Assembly: GCA_963082875.1 (NCBI GenBank)
Contig: OY720102.1
Coordinates: forward strand, 12,126,990-12,190,989
Direction of reading: 5' to 3'
From: Corella eumyota
Taxonomy: Eukaryota > Chordata > Ascidiacea > Phlebobranchia > Corellidae
DNA: 64,000 nt
Shown here: piece by piece, positions 23,673 through 35,678 of the stretch
Layout of the letters: each line of letters begins with the position of its first letter
Position numbering within the stretch: the stretch's first letter is position 1
Translations under genes and position numbers: made by a program
The notes under the pieces: model-generated
Seen by the model: only the letters and a program-made list of their open reading frames with translations
Database searches by the model: none
What the model was told of the DNA's origin: nothing

Positions 23673-24879
23673 GCGACTTGATTAAAAAAAACTCCGTTTC
23701 AAAAACGGGTAACTTACCTTATTCAAATAGAATGCCCGAACATGCCGGTCGACAAAACCAGTCTAAACGATCGAGCAAGGCGCTTGTCGCGTAAAGAATT
23801 TAAAGCGAAATGCAGGAGAAAACGACGCACGTTTTTACGACCCCCTAACAGCACAGACCATGCGCTTACAACGATCGCACATTTCGCGATATTTTATGTA
23901 CACGAACTTGTACCAAATTCTTATGCGACTAGTTTTGATTAAAAAAAACTCCGTTTCAAGAACGGGTAACTTACCTTATTCAAATAGAATGCCCGAACAT
24001 GCCGGTCGACAAAACCAGTCTAAACGACCGAGCAAGGCGCTTGTCGCGTAAAGAATTTAAAGCGAAATGCAGGAGAAAACGACGCACGTTTTTACGACCA
24101 CCTAACAGCACGGGCCATGCGCTTACAACGATCGCACATTTCGCGATATTTTATGTACACGCACTTGTACCAATTTCTTATGCGACTAGTTTTGATTAAA
24201 AAAAACTCCGTTTCAAGAACGGGTAACTTACCTTATTCAAATAGAATGCCCGAACATGCCGGTCGACAAAACCAGTCTAAACGACCGAGCAAGGCGCTTG
24301 TCGCGTAAAGAATTTAAAGCGAAATGCAGGAGAAAACGACGCACGTTTTTACGACCACCTAACAGCACGGGCCATGCGCTTACAACGATCGCACATTTCG
24401 CGATATTTTATGTACAGGCACTTAATCCAATTTCTTATGCGACTAGTTTTAATTAAAAAAAACTCCGTTTCAAGAACGGGTAACTTACCTTATTCAAATA
24501 GAATGCCCGAACATGCCGGTCGACAAAACCAGTCTAAACGACCGAGCAAGGCGCTTGTCGCGTAAAGAATTTAAAGCGAAATGCAGGAGAAAACGACGCA
24601 CGTTTTTACGACCACCTAACAGCACGGGCCATGCGCTTACAACGATCGCACATTTCGCGATATTTTATGTACACGCACTTGTACCAATTTCTTATGCGAC
24701 TAGTTTTGATTAAAAAAAACTCCGTTTCAAGAACGGGTAACTTACCTTATTCAAATAGAATGCCCGAACATGCCGGGCGACAAAACCAGTCTAAACGACC
24801 GAGCAAGGCGCTTGTCGCGTAAAGAATTTAAAGCGAAATGCAGGAGAAAACGACGCACGTTTTTACGACCACCTAACAG
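23673..24879 (-). ncRNA. SL RNA gene block 9, five copies
   Basis: SL exons start at 23718, 23975, 24232, 24489 and 24746. The block precedes the U2 gene that carries the large retrotransposon. Leaders and donors are unchanged. Confidence 0.92.
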
Positions 24880-25255
24880 TACGAACCTTGTGCTTACAAG
24901 GCTCGCCCATTTCGCGATTCAAATTTGCAAAGTAGAGCCAGGCAACTTTATAATTAGCAACATTTGTGTTTAGTATGTAAAAAGGCGTCGACACAAGCTA
25001 ACGGCGGCCTCCTGTGGCGCACAGGTCGCCGTTAATTAATTACTGCGGCGATAATTAGGGTGGCTGTGAACAGATACCCCGCTTCGAAAAACCGTCAACC
25101 TGTACACGGGGTGCGAAGCAACTATTGGAATAAAATGAATTAGCCAATCGCGGCCGCGAACAGAATGACAGACCGCGCGAATTCGATCGGATTCTGCCAT
25201 TTTTGGGCATCGCTTCTCGGCCCCTAGGACACGAAAAGAAAAAGACTATCTCTCT

Positions 25256-25561
25256 CTCTCTCATTTGAAGAAAACATCACGAACAGTATTGTACGCAACA
25301 CCACTACTCTCGTCCACGTGGGAAGAATTTCCGGGCAAGTGAATTGCTCTGCAAAAATAACATCAAATTTACAGGCAGGCGAACTGTTCTATACTTGCGG
25401 GATTTTGGATTTCCGGGCAAGCGAATTGCTCTAAAAACCAATTTATATAAAGGAAATCCAAACCAACACCGGAAATTCTTCTTACAACTGCCACGTGGAC
25501 AAAGAAGACATACCATACCATCGTAAAAAGTGAGTGGTGTTGCTAATTTACATTGAGAGAG
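25256..25561. repeat. Nested inverted repeat in the Utopia-like 5' region
   Basis: Outer arms CTCTCTCA (25256-25263) and TGAGAGAG (25554-25561). Middle arms GCAACACCACT (25295-25305) and AGTGGTGTTGC (25533-25543). Inner arms GTCCACGTGG plus GAAGAATTTCCGG (25312-25334), matched by CCGGAAATTCTTC (25469-25481) and CCACGTGGAC (25491-25500). The central loop contains direct repeats (25327-25350 and 25409-25432, one mismatch). It could be a structured 5' UTR (a promoter, IRES or ribozyme-like fold) or a foldback element nested in the retrotransposon. The rest of 25562-26460 is AT-rich with nothing recognised. Confidence 0.6.
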
Positions 25562-26460
25562 TTTTCTTGGGGTCGTGTTTGGCGAAGTTTTTAAAATTTT
25601 ATTTTCCATTTTAAATTTTTAATTAAACGGCAAATTTAAAATCGGTTTGCGGACTGGCCGCATCAAATATTTTAAGATTCTGCATATAATCGTGGTGTTT
25701 TTATTCGATTTTGGAGTGTTGGGGCCGTGTTTGTTTTATTTTGGTGCTGGATTTGTTCCAAATTGTGCTCGTTCCGCTTGACCCATTTAATTTCGTACAG
25801 CGTGAAATTTTTCGGTAAATTTCCACTGTGACGTGGCGTCAGTGAAGCGCACATCAGTTCTCTTTTACAACGTAAAACGTGCGTCGCCTTTTTTTGCGCG
25901 GTGCTCCTTTTTGGCGGTCTTGTTTTGGTTAAAATCGGATTTGACTTTGTTTTGTGCCTGTTAATGTTTAACTGTTAAAAGTTGACGTTCTTCCAGCTTT
26001 ATTTTAATTTTTACTTTTGATAATACCGGTGTTTTATTTATTTGCTTCGCACAGTTAACAGTGGTTCTGTTCCGCTTCGTTCACTCACAGTTTGGGCGTG
26101 TTGGTTTTTCTTGATTGTGACGTGAGGCAAGTGAAGCGTGAATCAGCTGTTGTCGCTCTCCTTTTTTATAACAGTGCAAGCATTGTATTATTAAACGTCT
26201 ACCCTAATATTTTAGATTTAATGCTTTAAAAATATTTTTATTTGTTTTTACTACAACGTTGCCTTAATATACCTTATTCAATAATATTCTGTTTTTTGTT
26301 TTGTGAAGTAAAAATTGGACCTTTGTGTATAAAGTACAAAAGACCACAAACAGTAGTTTCTTATTTTTATTGACCATTTTACACTGTTACTGTTTTTTAC
26401 TATTAATATTACCTCTTGTTTGCCAACAATTACTGCCTCTATTTTATTGTATTTTTAGAT

Positions 26461-29400
26461 ATGGCCTTGCCGAAACCTGCTGGGGATGCCAACGACAGAA
26501 TTACCGTCTGTTATAGTGGCGTTGGGGCGACCAGGTTTGCTTGTCCAGTGTCGAGTTGTGCTGCACCACAGACTACGTTGCAGTCCTTAAAAAGACATCT
26601 TACCAGCTGTCATGGCTGGAAGGGCTGTAACGTACCTGTGCATGCCGTTTGCAATAAATGCAAATTGACATTCACAGGGCCCACTCTTAGATCGGTGCAG
26701 CGTCACTACTCGTCGTGCGCCGCTCCACTGGCTTGCTCTCCTCAAGTCCCTATTAAACCCTTCTCATGTCCAACGTGTGCGTCCAGGTGGTTAACTGTGA
26801 AATCAGCACGTAGACATTACCATCAAGCCCATCCTGGTGCGCCATCTCTTCCTTATTCGGCTTTTGCTCCTGGCAGTGCAGGGAAATCTATGCTCTGCCA
26901 GAAGCAGGCCGTCGCGGGGGGAGAAGCCATAGCCGCTGTTCGATTAACCTACGGCGGCATTAATACCAGCTATGCATGCCACTACAGCGACTGTGTAAAA
27001 CACCAGAATGGGTTCGGAAGAGTGCGAGCACTTGTCCAACATCTTAAGACTGTCCATAATTACAAAAATGTCAAACTTGACGTAACATGCAACAGATGTC
27101 ACTGCATGGTGGACCAGGGCACGAGTTCAATATTGAAAGCAGCACAGCATTGGAGAAGTTGTGGTAGGAATGAGGACTCTCCGGCTCCTACTCGACCTCA
27201 AGGAGCCGAGGGCAGAGGGAGAATTTCAAAAATAACAAAAATTAACAAATTTTTCTCTCCTCTGTCGTCCGCACCACTTCAGCCATCTTCTTCAATGCTG
27301 TCGCCAATTGAACCCCATATCATTCTATCTCCGATCCCCATGCAGTGCTCGTTGACACCATCGTTTATGGACAGTCTTAGCCCGAATCACATGAGTTTAT
27401 CCCCACCAAAATTACAGCCATTGGTTTTGCCCCCGCCATCTTCACCGGGTAAGTATCTAACACCGCCACCAAAACTAACTTATGCCCAGGTAGTGAAGTT
27501 ACCGTTACTATCAAAGTCACTTCCAAATATGACTTTTTATAATACAAATTTTCCCGAAGATATGTATATGAACATCTCAAGCATATCTTCCCTAAATAAT
27601 TCGGTCACATGTCAAAATTCAGTTGTAACGGTAACTTCCCTACAGGAAGCACCACTTATACCAAAACCTCTTGAAAACAACGCCCAAACCCAGATTACTC
27701 ACCAGCCCATTCCATTGGCATTGCCTCCTGTTGTCCAAAGTGTCTTTGGCTCCGCTGCGGAATGCTTGGCCGAGTGTGGCCCCGCGCTGAGTGACATCAT
27801 TCTCAGTTGCGAGTCTTCATTCGACTTTGTTCGGTTCTGCACTGAGCTTGAGGCATGGACTCAGGCCGTCGCTGGTTCTGTAAGTCGGCGTAAACCCGCC
27901 CCCCGTTACAATCGTGGCGCCAAAATCCGCTCGGTCTGTAACAGGGTGTCGGGGCGTAGACCAAAACGAAAGAATGGTCTACGCGAGGCCTTCTGGAGAG
28001 ACCAGAGGGGGACCGTCAGAAAATTAACGGAGGGCAAGGGCGCTGACTTAAGATGCCGTATTGATTTAGCTATTCTGGAGGAGCGCTTCAGCTCCGATCT
28101 TAAGTCGGCGCCCGGTGAATGTAATCGACTCCCCCCCTGGATGGACGCTCAGCTGCTTAACTTGAGAGAGTCTTCGGATGCCCAGGGCTCTGACGGTGGG
28201 GCTAGTATTTCGGCGTTGGAGGTAGAGTCGGTCCTCCAAACTCTTAACACCGCTTCTGCTCCTGGGTCGGACCGCCTTTCTTATGGGTTCTGGAAGAGGC
28301 TAGATCCCAAGGGCAAGCTCTTGGCTAGACTTTTCGAGACCTGTAGAATCGCGCGCTCGGTTCCGGAGCAGTGGCGGTCCTCGAGTGTTACCCTTATTGT
28401 TAAAAATGCTGAGGGTGACCTTAAGGACGTTTCGAACTGGAGACCGATTTCTATCTGCAGAACCATTTATAAGATTTACGCCGCAGTGCTAGCTCGCCGT
28501 CTACAGCGCTGGGCTGCAAATTGTGGTGCGCTCTCGTCCGAGCAAAAGGGTTTTCGTCCAATGGAGGGGACGTTTGAACACGTATTCATGCTTGATGCGG
28601 CGCAGGCTGATTCTAAGGCTTCCAACCAGAGTTTATATACCATCTGGTTGGACCTTAAGAACGCCTTTGGCAGTATTCATCATGACTGTATTCCTGCGGT
28701 CCTTAACAGATTTGGAGCGCCTCGGTACCTGGTCGAGGTCATAACGGACATCTACTCCCGTAATGTCTGTCGCATCCGAGGATCCTCGGGCGTTACGGGT
28801 GAGATTCCAGTTGGGAGGGGAGTCCGCCAGGGCTGCCCTTTGTCCGGTCTGATATTCGACCTGGTGGCTGAGGTACTTATTCGTGGGGTCAAGTCTGTTG
28901 GCTCTGCGGGGTACAGGTTTTCGTCAGCTCCAGAAGTTAGGCCACAGATTTTGGCTTATGCTGACGATGCTTGCCTGATTTCGTCTAACCGCGATCAGGC
29001 TCAAAGTCAGCTTCAAGTCTGTGAAGAGTTTGCTCAATGGGCTGCTCTGAAGTTTAACCCCCGCAAGTGCCGAGCGATGACCTGGAAGCTTGTGGGCCGC
29101 CGGCGGGTGAGAGACCCGGATCCCTTTCTCTTATCGGGAGAGGAGATTCGGGTTCTCGAGCCATGCGAGGTTTACAAGTATTTGGGAATTCGCTCGGGTT
29201 ACGGGGCGGGGTCGCGGGCTTCAGAGTGTGTCCTGGAGGATACTCTTAGCCGGGTGGAGAAGCTTTTTAGATCAAAGCTAACTCCCCACCAAAAACTTCT
29301 GGCGCTCAAGAGGTTTGTGCTTCCTCGAGTCGGGTTCACCCTAAGAATGCGCCAGTTTCCAAAAGCAAAATTGCATCGATTCGACCAGCAAGTCCGGCAT

Positions 29401-30618
29401 TGCGTCAGGATTGCCTTTGGGTTGCCAAAGCGGGCGGCATCAGCATTTTTTTATACACCAATGGGATGCGGGGGTTTGGGTATAACATCAATCGCAACTG
29501 ATGGCGACATCATGGCCACCACGCAGGCCTTTAAAATGCTGACCTCGCCCGATCCTGACGTGGCTGCCGTTGCACTTGCGCAGGTGAAATTGCTTTCTGG
29601 TAATCTGGCGCGATCTGCGGATGTGAACCTAGAGCAGTGTGCCTCTTTCCTGAGTGGGGGGCCTGTTTGCGGTAGATCTGACAAATCTGGTGCGGGCATG
29701 GGTCGCGGCTTGTTTGCATATGTTCGCAAGGCGTCGCCCAGGCTTCGCACTAGATTTCTTGTCTCCGCTGACGGCCAGCTTTGCGTTGAGGTGAACGGGT
29801 CAAAATTAACAAACAAAAATAGAAAAATACTTACTCGTTCCCTTCACCAAGCCCAGAACACCCTCTGGAAAGAGCAGTGGGCGGCCCTTCCTGATGCTGG
29901 AAAGACCGTAACCGCCCACTCAGCATACTCCCACTCGAACCACTGGGTCAAAAATCCGGCATTACTTCCGACTCATGTATACTCATTCGGCATCAAGGCT
30001 CGCCAAAACCTTCTTCCAGTTAAAAAAGTGCGAGCTCGGTTTCACAAACCACCTGAGGGAATCAAATGCTGCCGCTGCGGACGTGAGGAGGAGACCCTCC
30101 CTCATGTCCTTAACAACTGCAAACCAGTCATGCCCGCTATCCGAGAAAGGCATGACTCCATCATGAGGGAGGTACTACGCCACATACCAGCTGGGAGGTT
30201 TTCCAAGATTTCGGTGGACGCTGTCTGTGAGGAGCACGCGGCGGTCTCTGGCAGCAATCTCCGGCCCGACCTGATATTAAGGGGGAGGGGCGGAATTGTT
30301 GTCGTTGACTTTGCCTGCCCTTTTGACAACGGACCCGATGCCCTTGCCGCAGCTAACGACCGGAAGCACGTCAAATATTCAAACCTTGTGCGCAACATCT
30401 CCATGGCTACCGGGCAGCCAGTCAAATTTCACTCCTTTATAATTGGGTCGCTCGGTAGTTACGCTCAGGGCAACAACTTGACCCTGAGCTCCATGGGGAT
30501 TTCCGGTCGGGAGCAAGCCGAAGTTGCGAAAAATGTATGCACTTTGGCTATCAAGGGTAGCCAACAAGTCTGGCAATCTTGGTGTCGGGGCATCTCCGAG
30601 GCAATAAACAGAAATTAA
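26461..30618 (+). CDS. Zinc-finger / reverse transcriptase / restriction-like endonuclease protein
   Basis: Replication protein of the U2-specific element: it nicks target DNA and reverse-transcribes its RNA from the nick. The chosen start is MALPKPAGD. An in-frame ATG 45 bp earlier (26416) would give 1400 aa, and the residue numbers below use that frame. Five N-terminal zinc fingers: C43/C48/H61/H66, C79/C82/H97/C101, C118/C121/H134/H139, C188/C193/H209/H214 and C225/C228/H245/C249. A low-complexity S/P-rich linker spans about 255-440. The RT (about 600-890) has WLDLKNAFGS (D746) and AYADD (848-851). A CCHC motif lies at C1218/C1221/H1230/C1235. The nuclease has RPD at 1283-1285, D1298 and KHVKY at 1317-1321. 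NAFGS is typical of NeSL/Utopia-type RTs. No stop or frameshift is seen. Confidence 0.9.
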   Translation: MALPKPAGDANDRITVCYSGVGATRFACPVSSCAAPQTTLQSLKRHLTSCHGWKGCNVPVHAVCNKCKLTFTGPTLRSVQRHYSSCAAPLACSPQVPIKPFSCPTCASRWLTVKSARRHYHQAHPGAPSLPYSAFAPGSAGKSMLCQKQAVAGGEAIAAVRLTYGGINTSYACHYSDCVKHQNGFGRVRALVQHLKTVHNYKNVKLDVTCNRCHCMVDQGTSSILKAAQHWRSCGRNEDSPAPTRPQGAEGRGRISKITKINKFFSPLSSAPLQPSSSMLSPIEPHIILSPIPMQCSLTPSFMDSLSPNHMSLSPPKLQPLVLPPPSSPGKYLTPPPKLTYAQVVKLPLLSKSLPNMTFYNTNFPEDMYMNISSISSLNNSVTCQNSVVTVTSLQEAPLIPKPLENNAQTQITHQPIPLALPPVVQSVFGSAAECLAECGPALSDIILSCESSFDFVRFCTELEAWTQAVAGSVSRRKPAPRYNRGAKIRSVCNRVSGRRPKRKNGLREAFWRDQRGTVRKLTEGKGADLRCRIDLAILEERFSSDLKSAPGECNRLPPWMDAQLLNLRESSDAQGSDGGASISALEVESVLQTLNTASAPGSDRLSYGFWKRLDPKGKLLARLFETCRIARSVPEQWRSSSVTLIVKNAEGDLKDVSNWRPISICRTIYKIYAAVLARRLQRWAANCGALSSEQKGFRPMEGTFEHVFMLDAAQADSKASNQSLYTIWLDLKNAFGSIHHDCIPAVLNRFGAPRYLVEVITDIYSRNVCRIRGSSGVTGEIPVGRGVRQGCPLSGLIFDLVAEVLIRGVKSVGSAGYRFSSAPEVRPQILAYADDACLISSNRDQAQSQLQVCEEFAQWAALKFNPRKCRAMTWKLVGRRRVRDPDPFLLSGEEIRVLEPCEVYKYLGIRSGYGAGSRASECVLEDTLSRVEKLFRSKLTPHQKLLALKRFVLPRVGFTLRMRQFPKAKLHRFDQQVRHCVRIAFGLPKRAASAFFYTPMGCGGLGITSIATDGDIMATTQAFKMLTSPDPDVAAVALAQVKLLSGNLARSADVNLEQCASFLSGGPVCGRSDKSGAGMGRGLFAYVRKASPRLRTRFLVSADGQLCVEVNGSKLTNKNRKILTRSLHQAQNTLWKEQWAALPDAGKTVTAHSAYSHSNHWVKNPALLPTHVYSFGIKARQNLLPVKKVRARFHKPPEGIKCCRCGREEETLPHVLNNCKPVMPAIRERHDSIMREVLRHIPAGRFSKISVDAVCEEHAAVSGSNLRPDLILRGRGGIVVVDFACPFDNGPDALAAANDRKHVKYSNLVRNISMATGQPVKFHSFIIGSLGSYAQGNNLTLSSMGISGREQAEVAKNVCTLAIKGSQQVWQSWCRGISEAINRN

Positions 30619-31007
30619 TCGATCCTGTTTTACGTGGCCTTGCCCTTTGAACAATTTAAACAATCAATGTTTTTTTTCCTTTTGCTCACCTTAACAAGGA
30701 CAAGGCTACAACGCCTCGAAGAACTCAATGCGAGCAGCACCTTGCCGCACTTAACTTGTTAAACACTATGCAGATTTTTCTTTTAGTTTTTTGTTTTGTA
30801 ATTTTATAACTGATCGCACTTATATCGCACTTTTTGTAATGTTTATTTCTTTTATTATATACTCGCAAAAATCCCTCAATTAAAAACCTAAATAATTTTA
30901 TCACCCCCAGTAGGGGAGGCCCTTTTACGAAAATAATTATTTTTCTCAGAAAAATTATTGTTGGCAAACTTCTTTTATTGCAAATAAAACGAAGGTTCAG
31001 TAAAAAG
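30619..31007 (+). other. 3' region of the Utopia-like element
   Basis: This 389-bp stretch runs from the ORF stop to the U2 junction. It is AT-rich, with a small CCCC/GGGG hairpin near 30905-30916 and an AATAATTATT/AAAAATTATT inverted repeat near 30932-30960. In RLE elements the 3' region is bound by the protein to start reverse transcription. It shows no visible similarity to the C-rich end of the short U2 inserts. Confidence 0.5.
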
Positions 31008-31390
31008 TCTGTTCTTCTCAGTTGTAATACCTGGGACGCTAGGCATCGCCTAGCTCTTTGTATTATGCGGATTTTTGAATACAGAACGCGGAACTGAAGC
31101 TTGCTTCGTCCCGTTCACGGGTTGTCCTGGTATTGCACTACCTCCAGGCTCGGCCCACGATCCTGCTGCGGCAGGATTATCTATTATTACATCACTCTAT
31201 ATATACATAGCTTTTGTCACATTTTCGTTGTTTTCTTAGTTAACTTTTATTACAAATTGGTTGAGTAAGCTTATTTAGCGCTTTCATATCGTCTTAGGCA
31301 AAAATTAAACTAAGATTGCATGCACCCTAAGGCGACCGGCATAACTTACCCAGGCAGCAACATGTCCACATTTTTGCACCGATTTAGTCT

Positions 31391-34300
31391 GCGACTTGAT
31401 TAAAAAAAACTCCGTTTCAAAAACGGGTAACTTACCTTATTCAAATAGAATGCCCGAACATGCCGGTCGACAAAACCAGTCTAAACGATCGAGCAAGGCG
31501 CTTGTCGCGTAAAGAATTTAAAGCGAAATGCAGGAGAAAACGACGCACGTTTTTACGACCCCCTAACAGCACAGGCCATGCGCTTACAACGATCGCACAT
31601 TTCGCGATATTTTATGTACACGAACTTGTACCAAATTCTTATGCGACTAGTTTTGATTAAAAAAAACTCCGTTTCAAGAACGGGTAACTTACCTTATTCA
31701 AATAGAATGCCCGAACATGCCGGTCGACAAAACCAGTCTAAACGACCGAGCAAGGCGCTTGTCGCGTAAAGAATTTAAAGCGAAATGCAGGAGAAAACGA
31801 CGCACGTTTTTACGACCACCTAACAGCACGGGCCATGCGCTTACAACGATCGCACATTTCGCGATATTTTATGTACACGCACTTGTACCAATTTCTTATG
31901 CGACTAGTTTTGATTAAAAAAAACTCCGTTTCAAGAACGGGTAACTTACCTTATTCAAATAGAATGCCCGAACATGCCGGTCGACAAAACCAGTCTAAAC
32001 GACCGAGCAAGGCGCTTGTCGCGTAAAGAATTTAAAGCGAAATGCAGGAGAAAACGACGCACGTTTTTACGACCACCTAACAGCACGGGCCATGCGCTTA
32101 CAACGATCGCACATTTCGCGATATTTTATGTACAGGCACTTAATCCAATTTCTTATGCGACTAGTTTTAATTAAAAAAAACTCCGTTTCAAGAACGGGTA
32201 ACTTACCTTATTCAAATAGAATGCCCGAACATGCCGGTCGACAAAACCAGTCTAAACGACCGAGCAAGGCGCTTGTCGCGTAAAGAATTTAAAGCGAAAT
32301 GCAGGAGAAAACGACGCACGTTTTTACGACCACCTAACAGCACGGGCCATGCGCTTACAACGATCGCACATTTCGCGATATTTTATGTACACGCACTTGT
32401 ACCAATTTCTTATGCGACTAGTTTTGATTAAAAAAAATCCGTTTCAAGAACGGGTAACTTACCTTATTCAAATAGAATGCCCGAACATGCCGGTCGACAA
32501 AACCAGTCTAAACGACCGAGCAAGGCGCTTGTCGTGTAAAGAATTTAAAGCGAAATGCAGGAGAAAACGACGCACGTTTTTACGACCACCTAACAGCACG
32601 GGCCATGCGCTTACAACGATCGCACATTTCGCGATATTTTATGTACAGGCACTTAATCCAATTTCTTATGCGACTAGTTTTAATTAAAAAAAACTCCGTT
32701 TCAAGAACGGGTAACTTACCTTATTCAAATAGAATGCCCGAACATGCCGGTCGACAAAACCAGTCTAAACGACCGAGCAAGGCGCTTGTCGCGTAAAGAA
32801 TTTAAAGCGAAATGCAGGAGAAAACGACGCACGTTTTTACGACCACCTAACAGCACGGGCCATGCGCTTACAACGATCGCACATTTCGCGATATTTTATG
32901 TACGTGCACTTGTACCAATTCTTATGCGACTAGTTTTAATTAAAAAAAACTCCGTTTCAAGAACGGGTAACTTACCTTATTCAAATAGAATGCCCGAACA
33001 TGCCGCTCGACAAATCCAGTCTAAACGACCGAGCAAGACGCTTGTCGCGTAAAGAATTTAAAGCGAAATGCAGGAGAAAACGACGCACGTTTTTACGACC
33101 ACCTAACAGCACGGGCCATGCGCTTACAACGATCGCACATTTCGCGATATTTTATGTACACGCACTTGTACCAATTTCTTATGCGACTTGTTTTGATTAA
33201 AAAAAAATCCGTTTCAAGAACGGGTAACTTACCTTATTCAAATAGAATGCCCGAACATGCCGGGCGACAAAACCAGTCTAAACGACCGAGCAAGGCGCTT
33301 GTCGCGTAAAGAATTTAAAGCGAAATGCAGGAGAAAACGACGCACGTTTTTACGACCACCTAACAGCACAGGCCATGCGCTTACAACGATCGCACATTTC
33401 GCGATATTTTATGTACACGCACTTGTACCAATTTCTTATGCGACTTGTTTTGATTAAAAAAAACTCCGTTTCAAGAACGGGTAACTTACCTTATTCAAAT
33501 AGAATGCCCGAACATGCCGGCCGACAAAACCAGTCTAAACGACCGAGCAAGGCGCTTGTCGCGTAAAGAATTTAAAGCGAAATGCAGGAGAAAACGACGC
33601 ACGTTTTTACGACCACCTAACAGCACAGGCCATGCGCTTACAACGATCGCACATTTCGCGATATTTTATGTACAGGCACTTGTACCAATTTCTTATGCGA
33701 CTAGTTTTGATTAAAAAAAACTCCGTTTCAAGAACGGGTAACTTACCTTATTCAAATAGAATGCCCGAACATGCCGGTCGACAAAACCAGTCTAAACGAC
33801 CGAGCAAGGCGCTTGTCGCTTAAAGAATTTAAAGCGAAATGCAGGAGAAAACGACGCACGTTTTTACGACCACCTAACAGCACGGGCCATGCGCTTACAA
33901 CGATCGCACATTTCGCGATATTTTATGTACAGGGACTTAATCCAATTTCTTATGCGACTAGTTTTAATTAAAAAAAACTCCGTTTCAAGAACGGGTAACT
34001 TACCTTATTCAAATAGAATGCCCGAACATGCCGGTCGACAAAACCAGTCTAAACGACCGAGCAAGGCGCTTGTCGCGTAAAGAATTTAAAGCGAAATGCA
34101 GGAGAAAACGACGCACGTTTTTACGACCACCTAACAGCACGGGCCATGCGCTTACAACGATCGCACATTTCGCGATATTTTATGTACGTGCACTTGTACC
34201 AATTCTTATGCGACTAGTTTTAATTAAAAAAAACTCCGTTTCAAGAACGGGTAACTTACCTTATTCAAATAGAATGCCCGAACATGCCGCTCGACAAATC

Positions 34301-35678
34301 CAGTCTAAACGACCGAGCAAGACGCTTGTCGCGTAAAGAATTTAAAGCGAAATGCAGGAGAAAACGACGCACGTTTTTACGACCACCTAACAGCACGGGC
34401 CATGCGCTTACAACGATCGCACATTTCGCGATATTTTATGTACACGCACTTGTACCAATTTCTTATGCGACTTGTTTTGATTAAAAAAAAATCCGTTTCA
34501 AGAACGGGTAACTTACCTTATTCAAATAGAATGCCCGAACATGCCGGGCGACAAAACCAGTCTAAACGACCGAGCAAGGCGCTTGTCGCGTAAAGAATTT
34601 AAAGCGAAATGCAGGAGAAAACGACGCACGTTTTTACGACCACCTAACAGCACAGGCCATGCGCTTACAACGATCGCCCATTTCGCGATATTTTATGTAC
34701 ACGCACTTGTACCAATTTCTTATGCGACTTGTTTTGATTAAAAAAAACTCCGTTTCAAGAACGGGTAACTTACCTTATTCAAATAGAATGCCCGAACATG
34801 CCGGCCGACAAAACCAGTCTAAACGACCGAGCAAGGCGCTTGTCGCGTAAAGAATTTAAAGCGAAATGCAGGAGAAAACGACGCACGTTTTTACGACCAC
34901 CTAACAGCACAGGCCATGCGCTTACAACGATCGCACATTTCGCGATATTTTATGTACAGGCACTTGTACCAATTTCTTATGCGACTAGTTTTGATTAAAA
35001 AAAACTCCGTTTCAAGAACGGGTAACTTACCTTATTCAAATAGAATGCCCGAACATGCCGGTCGACAAAACCAGTCTAAACGACCGAGCAAGGCGCTTGT
35101 CGCTTAAAGAATTTAAAGCGAAATGCAGGAGAAAACGACGCACGTTTTTACGACCACCTAACAGCACGGGCCATGCGCTTACAACGATCGCACATTTCGC
35201 GATATTTTATGTACAGGCACTTAATCCAATTTCTTATGCGACTAGTTTTAATTAAAAAAAACTCCGTTTCAAGAACGGGTAACTTACCTTATTCAAATAG
35301 AATGCCCGAACATGCCGGTCGACAAAACCAGTCTAAACGACCGAGCAAGGCGCTTGTCGCGTAAAGAATTTAAAGCGAAATGCAGGAGAAAACGACGCAC
35401 GTTTTTACGACCACCTAACAGCACGGGCCATGCGCTTACAACGATCGCACATTTCGCGATATTTTATGTACACGCACTTGTACCAATTTCTTATGCGACT
35501 AGTTTTGATTAAAAAAAACTCTGTTTCAAGAACGGGTAACTTACCTTATTCAAATAGAATGCCCGAACATGCCGGGCGACAAAACCAGTCTAAACGACCG
35601 AGCAAGGCGCTTGTCGCGTAAAGAATTTAAAGCGAAATGCAGGAGAAAACGACGCACGTTTTTACGACCACCTAACAG
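31391..35678 (-). ncRNA. SL RNA gene block 10, 17 copies
   Basis: SL exons start at 31436, 31693, 31950, 32207, 32463, 32720, 32976, 33233, 33490, 33747, 34004, 34260, 34517, 34774, 35031, 35288 and 35545. A five-unit module of 1284 bp is repeated here (32976-34004 and 34260 onward). Copies at 33233 and 34517 have ATTTTTTTTT after the hairpin in place of GAGTTTTTTTT. Thus the candidate Sm site exists in several forms. Confidence 0.92.

Larger units (their letters stand above)
25229..31007 (+). mobile_element. Utopia-like non-LTR retrotransposon (RLE type) inserted in U2
   Basis: About 5.78 kb in the same direction as U2. It has a 5' region of about 1.23 kb with a large inverted repeat (25256-25561), one long ORF, and a 3' region of about 390 bp without a clear poly(A) tail, ending GTTCAGTAAAAAG at the U2 junction. 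The reverse transcriptase followed by CCHC and a PD-D restriction-like nuclease marks the R2/NeSL/Utopia assemblage. Utopia elements are published as inserting at a fixed U2 site, and the insertion in U2 here points to that lineage. The ORF is open and the element looks complete. The 3' junction coincides with that of the short inserts. Confidence 0.88.
25209..31157 (+). pseudogene. U2 snRNA gene split by a Utopia-like retrotransposon (copy 9)
   Basis: U2 nucleotides 1-20 lie at 25209-25228 and nucleotides 40-189 at 31008-31157. Nucleotides 21-39, including GTAGTA, are missing, which is a 19-nt target deletion on the upstream side. The downstream junction (TCTGTTC) is the same as that of the three short inserts. 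The gene is non-functional. Confidence 0.93.

Noticed and set aside
1-24879. CRISPR-like regular repeats
   Set aside because: Units are 257 bp and nearly identical throughout, with no short repeat plus unique spacer pattern. The leader, donor and snRNA genes show a eukaryotic SL array.
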